Part shown: positions 1-30,821 of the stretch, piece after piece
How positions within the stretch are numbered: position 1 is the first letter of the stretch
Layout: each line of letters begins with the position of its first letter
NCBI GenBank assembly: GCA_034670405.1
Contig: JAXDDX010000001.1
Coordinates: 5,327,501-5,391,500 of the forward strand
Direction of reading: 5' to 3'
Source: Hoplostethus atlanticus
Lineage: Eukaryota; Chordata; Actinopteri; Trachichthyiformes; Trachichthyidae
DNA length: 64,000 bases
Program-made: the position numbers and the translations under genes
The notes under the pieces: generated by a model
Told to the model about the DNA's origin: nothing
Database searches by the model: none
What the model saw: only the letters and a program-made list of their open reading frames with translations

Positions 1-2192
1 ATCAGAGCCAAATCTTAATTGCAGCCATTCAGCTTTATGTACCCTCAAAGTTGTTATACTCTACAATATAAAAAACAAATGGGAAGACAAGAGAAATGGG
101 ACCAGAAGTGAGTCGGGTTTAATTCAGTCAGTCCAGTCTGCACAAAAGGTGGACTTCCTCTTTCTTTCTTATCTCTCTGACCATCTTCTCTCCATGCTAT
201 TGTTCCTGGCTGTGGCATGCTGCCAGGTGTCAGGAGGGAGGTGAAGCAAGGGGAGTACAGGCTGGGTGTCATGTGTTGTCATGCTTGTGGCAAGAGGCCT
301 TCTGCACACCTCACAGTCCACTCAGCCTAAGGCTCTCCAAGCTGATAATCTGTCAAATATATTTTCTGTCCTTTTTCTTGACCAGATCTGGTTGTTTTGA
401 TTATCATATTCATGCAGCTTTCTATGACAGGCACAACAAAACATTTGGTAAGTGTAAGTGTTTGGATATGTCATTTTGGAATGGAATTTCATATCTTCAT
501 CTAACATACATGTAACATGCCAACAGTATACAATTTCACAAACCTCTTAAAATGGTGCCAAAACCGAACACAAACCATGTGCTGTTTTATCTATGGATAT
601 TGAGTAACTTGAAAGGCTCCACCTTTGTCTGAGCACTAGTCAATAACTATATATCTCAATGGCATGCATATCTACTATATGTTTATATGCTTGTGATGTA
701 GCAATCAGACAAGGGACTTTTTGCTTCAGAGAAAATCAAGTACTGTATCAAGTACCAATGCATTTATAACAGCTAAACTTTGAAATACGTCTAAATCCAA
801 AACACAATAACTCTTTCAGTACAAAGAGTTCCCGAAGCAATCACTGCTTTTACAACAGTCCTTAGACAACACAACTGGACCTTTAAGAGAAATACTCCTA
901 TCAGGTACCATAGTGGTGACACAAACTCAATAACAACTCCAACCAAATGAGATAAGTCAGTTCTAACTTGACCTCAAATGGCAAGAAGCCAAGTCAATTT
1001 ATCCATTTCAGATGTGTCATTGGATTATGATCTTGCATTCTAACATATACCCATAACATAACCTATATATAATATCAAATCAGCCTCATATCCAATACTA
1101 CAGCACTGGTAATACTAGTAACAGTTTAGGCTGTGTTGACAGAGATAGCTTATGTAATGAGCATGAGCCCTGATATGATTTATCTGAACTTTGCCCCATT
1201 CTCCTGAATCACCATTTTAATAATTAAGCCATAGATAATAGATAGATAATAGATAATAGTTATCTGATTTTATGTATTTCAAGCCATGCAACCATTCACT
1301 TCAATGTCATCACATTGTTATGATTGTTGATAATGATATGACACGTTTCTTTTGAGTAAACTGCTCCAGTGTGGAAAGTGTAAGTGCATTCTGTGAATCA
1401 GGGCACAGTAGCCGGATAACCAACACAAAAATCAGGTCAGATTTCAGAGGCCAGGCCCCAGTTTGTTCACAGAAGATTCACTTGACCCCATCCGACTAAC
1501 GGAGAACAACAATAATCATGACGGGCCAAAACTGAGTTAATGACGAAGCATCTGCTTCAGTTGTGATCCTCATTTTAGTGTTTATCAGTCAGCATTTGTT
1601 CTTTGGTTCATATTTTAATATATAGCATCTAATAAAGCCATTTCTAAACCTTGTGGACCCACAAGAAATGATTTATCATTCACATGAAACTGTAACTAAT
1701 GGTGGTTTAGTGAAGTCATATGTAAATATAAATGGAAAACTCTTTTTGCTTGTGCATGATGCCCATCTAGAATCAAAGGGAACTATAGTCCACGTGGACA
1801 AACAACAAATATATGTTATATGAATGAATGCAAACCATCATCCCAAAACCCTTCAACTTTTGTAGCATTTCAATGAATAGCCCTGCTGTTACTGATCATA
1901 GCCAATTCATAATCTGCTGACAAGTAATATCCATAGCTAAGCCAACGACAAAACAAAATCTATTAAATCGTGTCCTTCTCTTTCATTCCCCATTCCCCTA
2001 ACATCCAGCTTCCTTTACTTTCCCTTCCCGTTTCACTCTCTCCTGATTGCATTTTGTAAACTTTCTGACTACAACGAGAATCGGACAATCGACCGTCAGT
2101 CACCTTTAAAAATATGAAGGGTTCAAATAAAACTAAATATAGGTTTAAAGAAAGAAAGAAATGAAAGTGTTTTTAACCGCACGGGAACTCAC
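1..2192. other. Non-coding stretch, no gene recognised
   Basis: No open frame here resembles a known protein, and no exon with matched splice sites was found. The DNA is AT-rich, with a short imperfect ATAGATA/ATAATAG repeat near 1230-1260. It would be intron if the minus-strand exon ending at 2193 is real. This is a statement of what I could not find; a weakly conserved exon could be missed. Confidence 0.4.
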
Positions 2193-2480
2193 CGTGGTCT
2201 TTTCCGGACGGGATGCTCAAGGTGACAAGACAAGACAGTGCCTGGAGCATCAGCCTGGCATCCCAGTCTGCAGCCTGTCAGGAGGAATACACTCCGCTGG
2301 AAAGTGGCGATACTCGGAACCTTTTTGTTGGAGCAAAACCTCAGAAGTCCCTGGATTAAAAGGATAGACGTTAACGTTTATTGCCGGTTCTCACACTGTC
2401 GCTCGGGAGGCAGCGCAGGAGCAGATGAGTGACAGGTGACTCTGCAGGTAACTCAACCTGGAAGGGGCGGAGCACAGACA
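2193..2480 (-). other. Possible 5' exon / promoter of an unidentified minus-strand gene
   Basis: On the minus strand a relatively GC-rich, CpG-containing stretch runs down to 2193. There it meets a good splice donor (CACG followed by gtgagt). A reading frame that begins with ATG around 2243 and runs into the donor encodes about 20 residues I do not recognise, so this may equally be 5' UTR. In mammals DAGLA lies upstream of MYRF, but nothing in this sequence identifies the gene. The strand and exon nature are inferred from the donor and base composition alone. Confidence 0.25.
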
Positions 2481-5400
2481 CATAATGGCAGTGGGTCGAG
2501 TCGAGCTTTTCTCATTCATTTTTACAAATCTAACTAGTTTCATTAAGAGGTATGATGCATGCTTGCAATTCACAGTGCTTAAGCAATAATAATCTGGTAC
2601 ACAAACCTCGGCTGTGGGTTATCGATGTTATTGAAATCTAATCACTAAAGTGGCTTAAAATCAGATCAATGCACATGAATAATACAATACATAAACAATA
2701 GCTCTTGGTGATATGATTAGCAACCTTTATATGACACTGAAAATGAAAGTCAAAAAAAGTCCTTCAGCATTAGAAGCATTTCACTCCCACAGGTATAACT
2801 CTGTGGGGCAAGGGAGAGACTGGTAGAAAGTAGGTGAATTCAACAAGGTGAGTGAAAGAGGAGCAACAGTGTGGAACATTGCCCAGGTCTCAATGTCCCA
2901 GGCTGGTAAAAATGACCCCTCTTTGTGCAACTAGCTTACCATCCCTGTATAGAAGATCATGTTAAGAGGATATTTTAAGCATATAAACCTGGGTCTATTA
3001 CAATAACAATCATGATATTTATTGTGTTGTAATAAAAATCAATAATATGACATTCTTCTCGGGGGAAAGGTTTTTAATCTTAACACATTGAACACATACC
3101 AGCAGTGTTTAAGAAGACACAAATGAATGTTTGCCCACACATTGACTTGACCTGTAGTTAAAGTAATGCAGCTACGCTCACTGGTTGCTCAAGCACTGGC
3201 ACACAGAAATGTAATGTGTTGAAGCTGGTTACTTTGGAAACCTGGGAATGGGGTTTGATTATTAACTTCAGCTGTCACTGCTGAGAAATTGCATGTTTGA
3301 AGAATGTGAGGTGGGGAAAGCCTCTGGGTGTTACAATAAATTGATGATACTGAAAAACTTGCTCCAATTTCTTAATCTGAATTAGTACGGGTGTTAAGAA
3401 GAGTGAGAATTGATCTGACATGAAATCCCCACAATTTCAAGTTAAAAGAACCAAACTGAAACATACATTCCTGAGAGAGGATCACTTACACTTGAGACAT
3501 ATCATCTGCGGTATTATAGAAAAGCTTGTCATAAAATTGATGCTACTTTATATATCAGTAGAAATATTGTGAGGTTATTTGAATGTACAATCAAATGTAA
3601 CGGAAATGTAATTGGATAAAGAACCTGAATTGGGCTTTAGTCCTCAACAACAGATTGCTTTTCAGAGTTATTGACCGTGTCTGCTGTAGTAATAAAATCA
3701 GTTGGTATCATTCACATCGTTACCAAAGCGCTCCTGCCCTCTACTGGACAAATGTTTTTTCTAAGTTATACAAACACATAAACCTCAATAACCTACAATA
3801 CCGTAGTTTAGTAGAAAAACAAATCAATAGTAGCACAAAAATAGAAAGATTTCATAGCTAACACATGTAAAAAAAATATATACAGAAGAAAAAATATATA
3901 TTAAACAATAGAAACACTTGTACATTTGTACATACAGTACCTTTACAGAAAGTATGACCTGATTTGATTTGCTTCCTCCCATTGCTCCCTCCCATTGACA
4001 CAGTAAATTCCCTGAGAGATCCTTATATAACAGACAAACTGGTGCTTTTAAAGTATTTTCAGAAGCTATAAAACAATACAAAACATCTGTTCGACAAATA
4101 TCCCCACATTTTATGATGAAAATGACGATCCAAACTTTACAAACATTGGAAAAGTCCTCAGACAATGTTACTTTTCAATATTTCTGGTCATAACAAGGAA
4201 GTGCAGAAGTGCTGTGAGTTCAGATGTAACATACAGGGGCTCAAAGCCACGAAGAGAAGATTTCTTCATGAGTAGACACTGTAAAACACAAAGGAGAACA
4301 CATAAAAATGTTGTGATTACATTAAACTGCTCTTCAAAGGCTTAGTGTAAGTGAAACACAAAAGGTCTTTGTGTTTCTGTTACTGTTTAAGGTTGCCCAA
4401 AATTTACTTTACAAACAATTGGGTCCCCATGCACATAGGACTGCAAAATATTGACAGATATTTATTGTATGCAATGTAACAGATTGAACTTTGAGCTTTG
4501 CAACACAATTTCTTTTTCAGTGCTTAAAACAAATGGAACAATAAATGTGTGTGTGCACGTGGGTGGGGCTAATGCTGAGGATTTGTTCAGTTTGAACAAA
4601 ATGAAAGAGTTTCCTCAACATTAATCTTGTTTTGTCAGCCAGAAATTGTGCCCAATATGAAAATACCTTGTGCTGGGGGTCATTGCAAGTTGAAAACTGC
4701 AGTAATCAATATTGCAATTTGAATACTTATTTGATTAATTGTGCAATCCTTATGTACATCCAATGCTTGGTTGGGTTTAGACGAGTCAACCTGTACATAA
4801 AAAAGAACATTGCCATCGTATTGTAGAGTGAAAATGTTTTGGTCTATGATAAACCATAAATTTGTTAGATCAAAAATGACAATGTCAGTATACTACTGTG
4901 CAAGCTCTGTTTTTCATTCATACAATTCATCTTTTGCCCAGGATAAAGTATGTGATATTCATAACTGATTTCACAGACTTAAAAATGTATTTTTGTCCCT
5001 CTACCATTGGTATAAACAATATCCACCTTTTCAGAATAAGCGATCTGGTATTTTTCTTGGATCTGTCTTGGGAGGAAAATTTTAAGGATGTGACGGCATC
5101 GTACAAGGTATACAGTAACACTTTGATGAATGACACCCAAATCAATAATTCAAACAAGTCCTGAAGAACCAGGGCTTATTTCATTCATGAACAAAAGAGT
5201 GGACAAAAGGAAAGCTCCATGCAGTCAGGCCATTCACAACACACGTATGAGATGCTAATTACATGGAAATAACTTGTCAATCAAAAATTAAACATAAGCC
5301 AAAAATGTACACCAGTCTCTTCACATCATGATGAAGTATGTTGTGTACATTTGACACCAGTTACTGGTAAGTAAAAATTACAGGCCTATGTATCAGTTAT

Positions 5401-5529
5401 GCCTGCATGATCTTTTTGGAAAAAAAGATACAAAAAGATTGCTTGAGGTCTCACATGTCAAACGATCCAATAAAGCTGCCTTGGCAAACATGGTCAGTGA
5501 GGCCGACCATACATTGGTTGTAATGAGAG
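2481..5529. other. Intergenic / 3' flank of tmem80
   Basis: No convincing exon was found on either strand; the open frames here are short and look random. An AATAAA on the minus strand at 4466-4461 could serve as the polyadenylation signal of tmem80, giving a 3' UTR of about 1.1 kb. That placement is inference. An extra 3' exon of tmem80 could also lie here, because a possible donor (CCAG followed by gtcaga) precedes the stop codon used in the model. Confidence 0.35.
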
Positions 5530-6739
5530 CTAGTGAAAGTGGAACTCTGACCTGGTGAAACGGGCCACCGTGATGAAAGCCAGGACTCCGCCTACACCAT
5601 AGGCAACAAGCAAGACAGCGTTGATGATGACATCTGCCCGCAGCACGTACGACTGCCAGGTCAGGAAGTAGACCGACAGCAGGACTGTTGTCGCCGTCAG
5701 GACTAAGTTAGCCACAACATAGCCCTCGGTCTCCTTTAGGTTGCCCTTCACACCTGGTGACGCACAGGGTGGAAGGGAATGGAATTAGAGACTACCTGTT
5801 ATTTAGTTTTATGTTATTGTTTAATCTATTTTGTGTTCTTGTATCCAGTGGCGATCTTCATGCATGTTAGCATTTTATTGCACCTTTGTACGCATGACCA
5901 TAAACATAACCTTCATTATAGTAGCTATAAAAGAGGCATAGAAATGTATCTTCAGTGGCAGCATGCCTGTAACAAAGGCAGGCTTGAAAATCAATCAGCG
6001 TTGCACTGAACCTATTCAGTGAACCCATCGGCTCACCAACGAAGAGACGGAGAGCCTCCAGAGCGGCCATGAGGAACAGCAGACCCAGGTCACAGGCCAG
6101 GTTCTCATCAGGATAGCTCAGCACCCGGCCTGAGACCAACAGACATTCATTCAATGACTCTCAAGTTACATGAGAGTGGTAAACTGGAGATCAAAATGGT
6201 TAATAATCCTGGGATTGAGTGAGCTACTCAGCACTCACTCTTGTAGATGATCATGCTGAGAGTGGAGAGGAAATAGAGGACAAAGTATATGGCTGTCAGG
6301 TACAGCAGCAACTGGAAAGGGACAGATGACAGCTGGATGTGGAGTTAAGGTGTTATCATACACAACACTGTGAGTGACTGTTTTGCTCTTGGCAAGGCTA
6401 TAGTTTGAGTTGGATATGCCTGCCAGTTGTTAAAGATGTTAAAGTTAATGTTAATGTTAAAGATGACTGCATGTCTGCACAGTTGAATGCAATGAAAAGG
6501 ATACAACAATGGTAGACCTTCCTAGAGACAGGGAGAGAGAGATCTTTAGTAACGTTATATGAAATAGGGTTCAGGATTGTGGCAAACTATGGCTATCAAA
6601 GCTATGAAACAAAACAAAGTAATTTCTTCTTTAAAATAATTTCAACTAATATGGATAATAATATGTTTTCAAGTTTCATCAAGCCATGAAAATCGTGTCT
6701 ATAGCAACGCGTCTACCAACCTGTTCTGGGCAGCGCCAT
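5530..6739 (-). CDS. tmem80: Transmembrane protein 80 (TMEM17/TMEM216 family)
   Basis: Family members are multi-pass proteins of the ciliary transition zone, within or near the MKS module. Minus-strand exons are 6739-6721, 6521-6505, 6311-6239, 6129-6037 and 5753-5530 (stop TAG). Phases are compatible and give about 141 codons, close to the family size. Three features support TMEM80 over TMEM216: a first TM segment ending YFLSTLSMIIYK, then a SYP motif, then a DLGLLFLMAALEALRL segment. The third helix carries WQSYVLRADV, which is nearer TMEM216, so the assignment rests on the first half and on linkage with CRACR2B, CD151 and CHID1. The 17-nt second exon is tentative: it fits phase and splice signals only. 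The 3' end is uncertain because a donor-like site precedes the stop. The gene is divergent from myrf, 2.45 kb away. Confidence 0.72.
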
Positions 6740-6872
6740 CTTGAATTTGCTTGTTTTTCCTCTGCGGCTCAGCTCTAACCAAAGAATCAATGTCACCACC
6801 TACTGGCTGGAATATGAACTACAACACAAGAGTGCGCACGGAGAAATAGCACAGGGACGCACGTGCTCACGC

Positions 6873-6899
6873 CCGCGCGCGCGCGCACACACACACACA
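6873..6899. repeat. (GC)n(AC)n dinucleotide repeat
   Basis: Alternating CG/GC units pass directly into AC units. This purine-pyrimidine alternation is the kind of sequence that can adopt Z-DNA. It lies about 130 bp upstream of the tmem80 start codon. Any regulatory effect is speculative. Confidence 0.85.
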
Positions 6900-7182
6900 T
6901 ATGAATCTCTGGAATGTGGCAATGTCAAGAAAAAAGTGAAGAAATACACCTGCTGTGGGAGAGTGAAATGAAGAAAAAAATAGTTATTGTCAAACCTCTC
7001 CAAGAGATTGCAAAATAACTGTAACACAACAATGAAGAATATTATATTTCTAATGATAGTATTCTCCTTCAACTGAGTTATTTTTGTGTACAAATCACTC
7101 CTCTAGACTTCCTCTGCAACCAAGAGTAGTGAAGCAGTCAGAGAGTTAAAGTATTTATAGTGAAGTAAAAAGCATTCAGAAA

Positions 7183-7217
7183 GCTCTCTCTCTCTCTGTC
7201 TCTCTCTCTCTCTCTCG

Positions 7218-7305
<88 letters not shown>
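7183..7305. repeat. Compound (CT)n-(AC)n microsatellite
   Basis: About 60 bases of interrupted CT repeat run into about 58 bases of uninterrupted CA repeat. Open frames across it (runs of Cys-Val or Arg-Glu) are repeat artefacts. Such a tract is likely length-polymorphic. Confidence 0.95.
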
Positions 7306-7308
<3 letters not shown>

Positions 7309-7779
7309 ACACATACTCATATAGGATGAAGAAATACTAAATACCAAAATGAACTGCTTTAACATAGCCAGCTGTTTCATTGTCCCCTGCAGCGTCTATC
7401 TCTTTCTCTTTCTTGCTTGTCCTCTGAAACAATCTGCATAGTGTGGATGAAATAACGGAGGCGTTGTTTGGGTTGAATGGAGGAAAAGCGGGGGGGAGAT
7501 GGAGAGAGAGAGATGCTCCAGCTGTGGGGGACAAGACAACACAACAGCATCTCACATGCAGGGGGGAGGTGAGGGGGCAAGGCTGTGGGGGCTGCACACA
7601 GTGGCATTGTTATGAGGGGGGTGGGATGCAGAGAGAGAAATGGATCATTCCCTCAAACCCTCCCTGGGGAAGCCTAGACAGAAAACACTCCTGTTACTGT
7701 ATGGATGATAAAACTGCAGGATTTCAAAAAGGGTCCACCAGAAGTCTTTTCAGTGACTGAAATATATCATAGATAAGGG

Positions 7780-8130
7780 TTTCTCAAATGTTTTCATGTC
7801 ACGACCCCCCAAATAGACACACATTTGACCTCAGATCCCCATTTAATAAGCTTTTGTACCAGGGACCTCCATATAAGGAAGATATTTGTTATTGATGATT
7901 TAGTATTGAACTGTCTACATTGTATGTGGGGATATAATGGTGTTGAAAGTGAAAACTATGATTAGAACGGTCATTCTTACATTCTCTAATGGGGATCATT
8001 TCTAGCGAATTAAATTATAGTGAAATTAAACTATTCTTCCCTGTGACCCTGAATAGGAATAAACTCGTAAGTGAATGAATGAATGAACTATTCCTCATTT
8101 TGCTATAGGGACCCCTTGGAACCCCTTCAA
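7780..8130. repeat. Probable degraded interspersed repeat
   Basis: The stretch near 7785-7860 (TTTCTCAAATG, then TGTCACGACCCCCC) and the one near 8110-8135 (ACCCCTTGGAACCCC) resemble tails of repeats scattered through fish genomes. A similar GGACCCCC/GGGGGTTCCC motif recurs near 20125-20155. I cannot name the family, and no protein-coding remnant is visible. Confidence 0.3.
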
Positions 8131-9191
8131 GGACTCATACATCATTTGTGGAGCAGCAAATCTCTTGTATCTCTTATAGTTGCATAAGAGCATGCATCAG
8201 GTATAAGTATTAAAAGTGAATCTGCCATCAAAGGCATCTCCGGTACGCCCGGTCATTATTGACTCTGGTTGTTATAGCTTGATGAATTAACAGTTTTAAA
8301 AATATATAATTTACAAGAAATCAAATCAGATTTGGAGCAGATTTATCTTACTGTGAAGGAGGAGACATGCTATGCGAACCCTAACGAAAAATACCTAATA
8401 ATAATAATACATGTAATGGGATATAAATAGTGATACCATAGGAGATTAAAAAACAACAGCACGGCAAGGTCACTATAAAGTCAGTACTCTATGAGGTCCT
8501 ATAGGAAAAGCCTGGTGACTTTTCGTCCGGGGATATCCCAACCCAGGGCGCACATCCCTCACCTGTCCTGTGCTGTGCTGCTCCTCTCCTCCGACTCCGC
8601 AGCACACATCCTGTCTGGGAGGGAGAGGGGAAGGAGGAAGAGAGCCAACTTGAGGGAGTCGTGAGTCAAGTTTAGGCAACTTTTACACTCACGTTTTTAA
8701 AGACTTTCCAAACTTTTGTATGAGCTACTTTAAAGGGAAAAAAAAACAAAAAAAACACTGATGGCAATTTCGCGAAAATGATCAAGAGAATATTATGTTG
8801 CTGGTTGGAACTGAAGTGAAGGTGCGCCTGAAGGTTAATTCTGCAACGCATACGGATATTTGTTGCCTTCTAATTACAAATCTCAGGATAGCTTAACTAC
8901 AATACGACTGTCGTTTATGGTTATTTTATGATAGCGTCACTACAGGCGCCTGGCCATTTGCCTAAAGGACGTCAAGCCTACACCTAATTGCCAAGTTGCT
9001 GAAAAGGAGAAAGCAGCTCTCCCCAAGAGGTGGATTTATGTAAGCTAAAAAAAAAAACAAGAAATCACACAGAAATATTATCTGAGAGTAACTGGATTTC
9101 GTAATGTATGTGTGAAAGTTTCCCCGATACGAATTTATTTCGTTCGGACAAGGGGAGACGTTCATGGATTTTTTAAGTGGGACCCGCTAGG

Positions 9192-25841
<16,650 letters not shown>

Positions 25842-27898
25842 GAAGGAGGATGATGATCTGGCCCAGCGCCTTTAAAACACCCCATATTTCTTCTTTATGG
25901 TCCAATTCGTACACTGTTGTGATGGGATAGTGTTTCTCAGACTCTTGAACTTGATTTTTAAAGAGACTCATACAGTACAAACCATCTGCCAATGCTCCCC
26001 CTGTATGCCCTTCGATGTGTATATGAATTAAGACATCTCTTTTTGCTGTGATCACTGGCCGTTAAAACACTGCGTTCTATTCATTTTGTATCTCCGTCAG
26101 TGAATATCGCTTTGCGGGATGTCGGTTGAAAGTCATTGTAAATGACAACTGTATTGTGTCACTATTAACTGCTATTGCAAACAAATAATGTCTATGACTT
26201 TATAGCTCACTTTATTACTGAACACACAATGTCTTCCATACCTAACACAAGCCATAATCACTTTTTAGTGGAATGAAGTTCAAAGTTTTCAAAAGAAGTG
26301 CAGGCTAGGAAAGTACTGTAGATGATCCTGCGCGTTTTCGTTTTGTCATGTTATCCTTTTTATCTGTGCGTACACTGAAACCAGTATCAGCTAAAAACAA
26401 GAAACTCTTTTCAATAGTTTTATACACTGGAGAGAAGATCATTGGCTCATTGGATCATTCTGCTGAAGGCCTTAGTGAATGATTGCCTACATGCATTCAA
26501 AATATACCTCACTAGTGCACACTTAGCGAATCCTGGACCCCGAACACAGGCAGTCTGCAGTCTGTCAGACTAGATGGCTCACTGTCTCCTTATAAGGCAT
26601 CTAACTACACACTTGTACAGAGGAGAAAATGTGTAGTATTTGACTTTCAAATGCTACATCAAATGGAACATCAAATTGTTACGTAAAACAGTCATGTGTA
26701 TGCATACTAGTACACAAAAACCCTCACCGTCACTCCTAAACAAAGAGGTATTTTTAAAGAGCCCTGAATCGTAATCGTGTCAGTAGCAGATTCACTGGAT
26801 GGCATGTGGTAAAACTGGATAAGGAACCAAATTACTGGAAACAACGCACAGATGTGTAGAAACACTGAAAGCTCCTGGCAGCTCTTATAGTGGAATTACT
26901 ATGTCCAACACTGACAATATTTCAAGAACACTGGAATAGCTTACACTGTATGTTGCTGACTTGATGAATTGCTGGTATGGCAAATGGCATATCATTTCAG
27001 GTGCAGGCCCAATCATTCCTCTAAAATGGTTCATCTCAGCGCAGCAGCAACTCAAATGCTGCTTCAACTATGGTGATGCCATTTTAATGACTTTATCACA
27101 AAGCTGTGTTCGGTGTGTTCAGTCACTCCAGAGAGAATGGATGTTATACACTGGACTGTTTCATATACTGCTCTGGACGTTTGAAACTATTTACCTGTGC
27201 CTACACAAATAAGAGTTTGCTGAGTGATAACACCTTTGATTAATATAACAATATCTGACCTGTGTATTGTAGCCTATTCTTTACAATAATCTTTTCTTGT
27301 TGTTTACTGAGTGTTACAGGATTTCTCCACCTACACCCAAACATCATGCAATATTTGATGTTTCATTTAATGGTATTGAAGCCTAGTCCTATTTTGAAAT
27401 CCCACTCCATATACAGTGTTGTTTTCATTCAGAATGGACGCCCATGATAATGAATCTTAAACATGAATCAAAATTAATTTGGAAAAACAGCCATTAGCCA
27501 AATTAATTTACCAAAATATGAAAACATTGTACAGTGCTTTCAATATGATTATTATGACTTTAATGGGTACAGTGTACTGTTTTAGCTTATTTATAATGCA
27601 CCAGCTAGCATAGTGAAACCAGCGTAGCACTTTTTGCACTGTATATATGAACTGCTTTTGCTCTATCCAGTGCATCCCATTGGTTTCAAATACTCTTGTA
27701 GAACTGCATTAAATGTAACTGTATAGCTTCATTTTATAACAACCAATGCTCCTTTTTATCGGATGTGTTTTATCATATTGTTTTTATAGTTCATTATTTT
27801 TGTTGTATTATCATTAATATGTTAAGTTTTTGTTATGGCGCCCATTTCAGTTTCAATCAGGAATTACTAATAGGCATGTAATTGTATCACTACGCTCG

Positions 27899-27933
<35 letters not shown>

Positions 27934-28170
27934 CACACCACATCATTTCAAGATTTTGATTGAACTATTTGCCCAGTGAAAAACCCAGAACACATGCGCA
28001 TTTTAATATCCCTGCCACTAGCTATTTTACTTATGTCCTCCCTCATTATTGTCCCTGCTTGATTGTTGTTTTTAATTAGCCCACGTAATAATTACACTTT
28101 CAAAAAGTCTTTTGTCATGAACATGCTGTAATAATAAGAATGCACGCAATAAATAAAATTGTGATTGAAT
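25842..28170 (+). other. myrf: myrf 3' UTR and polyadenylation site
   Basis: No further coding exon follows the stop codon at 25839-25841. The stretch is AT-rich, unspliced in appearance and about 2.3 kb long. It ends at a tandem AATAAATAAA (28148-28157), followed by an A-run and a G/T-containing stretch, which fits a polyadenylation site. A (GC)n(AC)n tract interrupts it at 27897. The length of the UTR is inferred from this signal. Confidence 0.6.
27893..27936. repeat. (CG)n(CA)n repeat in the myrf 3' UTR
   Basis: Alternating CG units followed by a CA run of about 30 bases, the same arrangement as at 6873. Confidence 0.9.
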
Positions 28171-28360
28171 AAAAAAAAAAGTGTATTTGCTTGTCAGCTG
28201 ACAACAAGTTCCTCATTCCGCCCACTAGATGGCAGCCAAAGATTTATAATCCTTTTAGGACGTCACATAAACGTCATGAAAAACCAGGAAGAAATAGTCA
28301 GTACGTACGTGGCCTTTTCCTCTTGGACTTACAGAAACAGGAGCACCGCTTCATTACAAA

Positions 28361-29671
<1,311 letters not shown>

Positions 29672-30821
29672 AGGTATGTCTAAAATCTTATGACAGGTCT
29701 AATATTTGTCATTTTCAATCACTGAAAGTTTTGTGATTTTGACTTTGTTCCCATTCCCCTTTGCTTTTTTCCAGTTTCAGGTGACTGCGCAAAAGATCAA
29801 GACAAACATTCCACATCACATGCAACAGGAACTGGATTTTGGATTAGACAGCACTGACAATATTGGGGGATCACGTGGGCTGTTTTTTTTTCACTAGTAA
29901 AGAGGAATTTGTAAAACTTTTTGTGTTTTCTCTTTCTGGGGTTGGGTCTAGTTGCTGCAACCATTGTGCAGGGATTGTAATAGCTGTATGGAAAATGTAT
30001 TAGTAATTGTAGAGGGAGCAGACCTGAAGTGTACAGCACCTTATGCTGTAAACTAGTGAAGATATATAGATTATTTCAGACACACTGGAAACTATTTATG
30101 GTGAGTATTTTACTAGTGGCATCTAAATCCTCAATCCCAGATTATTCTTTGGGTTAAAAATAGAGCAGTCAGTCTTTCTCACCTTGTCTCCAGGATAATA
30201 CTGACTACCCTAGTGATGGATTAGATAAGGATTACTGAAGGATTATTTATTTGATAAAAACAGTGCAAGCATAATTCAAAGATCCTCATTGAAACAAAAG
30301 GAATCTCATGCACATTATATGCACATATATTCAAAATGCAAACATTATATTCCATGGGAACTAATGCCTGTCTCTTAGAAAACAGTTCTGCCCTTAACAT
30401 TTGAACCACTGTCAACATGTTAAAAATCTCCATTTAAATTGATTCACAAAGGCCACACATTAACAGACTAAATCCTGATTAATACAAAACTACACATGCT
30501 GTGGTTGGCTTACTTGCCACTGTAAACCGTTTAACTGATGCCTGCTTGGCTACTCAGAGCCAGTAGACAGAAACTGTTGTTGTGGTTTCTCTCTACCCCA
30601 TAGTGGGATGCATCAGAGTACATTAGCATCAACCATTGCCTTATTGTACAGTGTGACACTTTGTCTCTGAGACCAATCTGTCCAAATTGCTAAGTTAAAT
30701 AGAAGTTAAAACATTCCCCCCATGAGCCCAACTTTAGAAAAGCTGATGATGCCCAGTATTATCTTGTGAAAAAGGCCTAGCTTGGCAGATCCTTGTAGGT
30801 TTCCTCTCCAGACTCCCTTCT
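29672..30821. other. Convergent 3' regions of tmem258 and tmem138
   Basis: The two genes end facing each other. An exon-like stretch from about 29780 follows a good acceptor (tttcag) and is probably tmem258 3' UTR. On the minus strand AATAAA at 30251-30246 could end tmem138, giving a 3' UTR of about 570 bases. No other gene was seen. Confidence 0.45.

Larger units (their letters stand above)
6740..9191. promoter_or_regulatory. Divergent intergenic region between tmem80 and myrf
   Basis: The two start codons face away from each other across about 2.45 kb. The stretch contains a (GC)n(AC)n run, a long (CT)n(AC)n microsatellite and a degraded interspersed repeat near 7780-8130. A GC-rich block at 8500-8660 holds a minus-strand donor (GGACAG followed by gtgagg), which could end an alternative 5' non-coding exon. 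Its phase does not join the tmem80 coding exons. Promoter function for both genes is inferred from position; I saw no clear TATA box next to the myrf start. Confidence 0.4.

Noticed and set aside
3824-4165. 113-codon minus-strand frame
   Set aside because: No similarity to any protein I know, composition typical of AT-rich non-coding DNA, and no supporting splice or promoter signals.
5530-6739. Calling this gene tmem216
   Set aside because: The YFLSTL...YKSRVLSYP and LLFLMAALEALRL stretches fit TMEM80 better, and linkage with the 11p15.5 gene set agrees. The third helix is nearer TMEM216, so the alternative stays open.
7138-7380. 80-codon minus-strand frame with Cys-Val and Arg-Glu runs
   Set aside because: It is a translation of the (CT)n(AC)n microsatellite; the same pattern recurs at 12155, 14256, 15394, 20887 and 22005 for the same reason.
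8473-8679. Minus-strand frame in the GC-rich block, and a possible exon ending at GGACAG/gtgagg
   Set aside because: It could be an alternative first exon of tmem80, but its phase does not join any tmem80 coding exon and the sequence resembles no known N-terminus.
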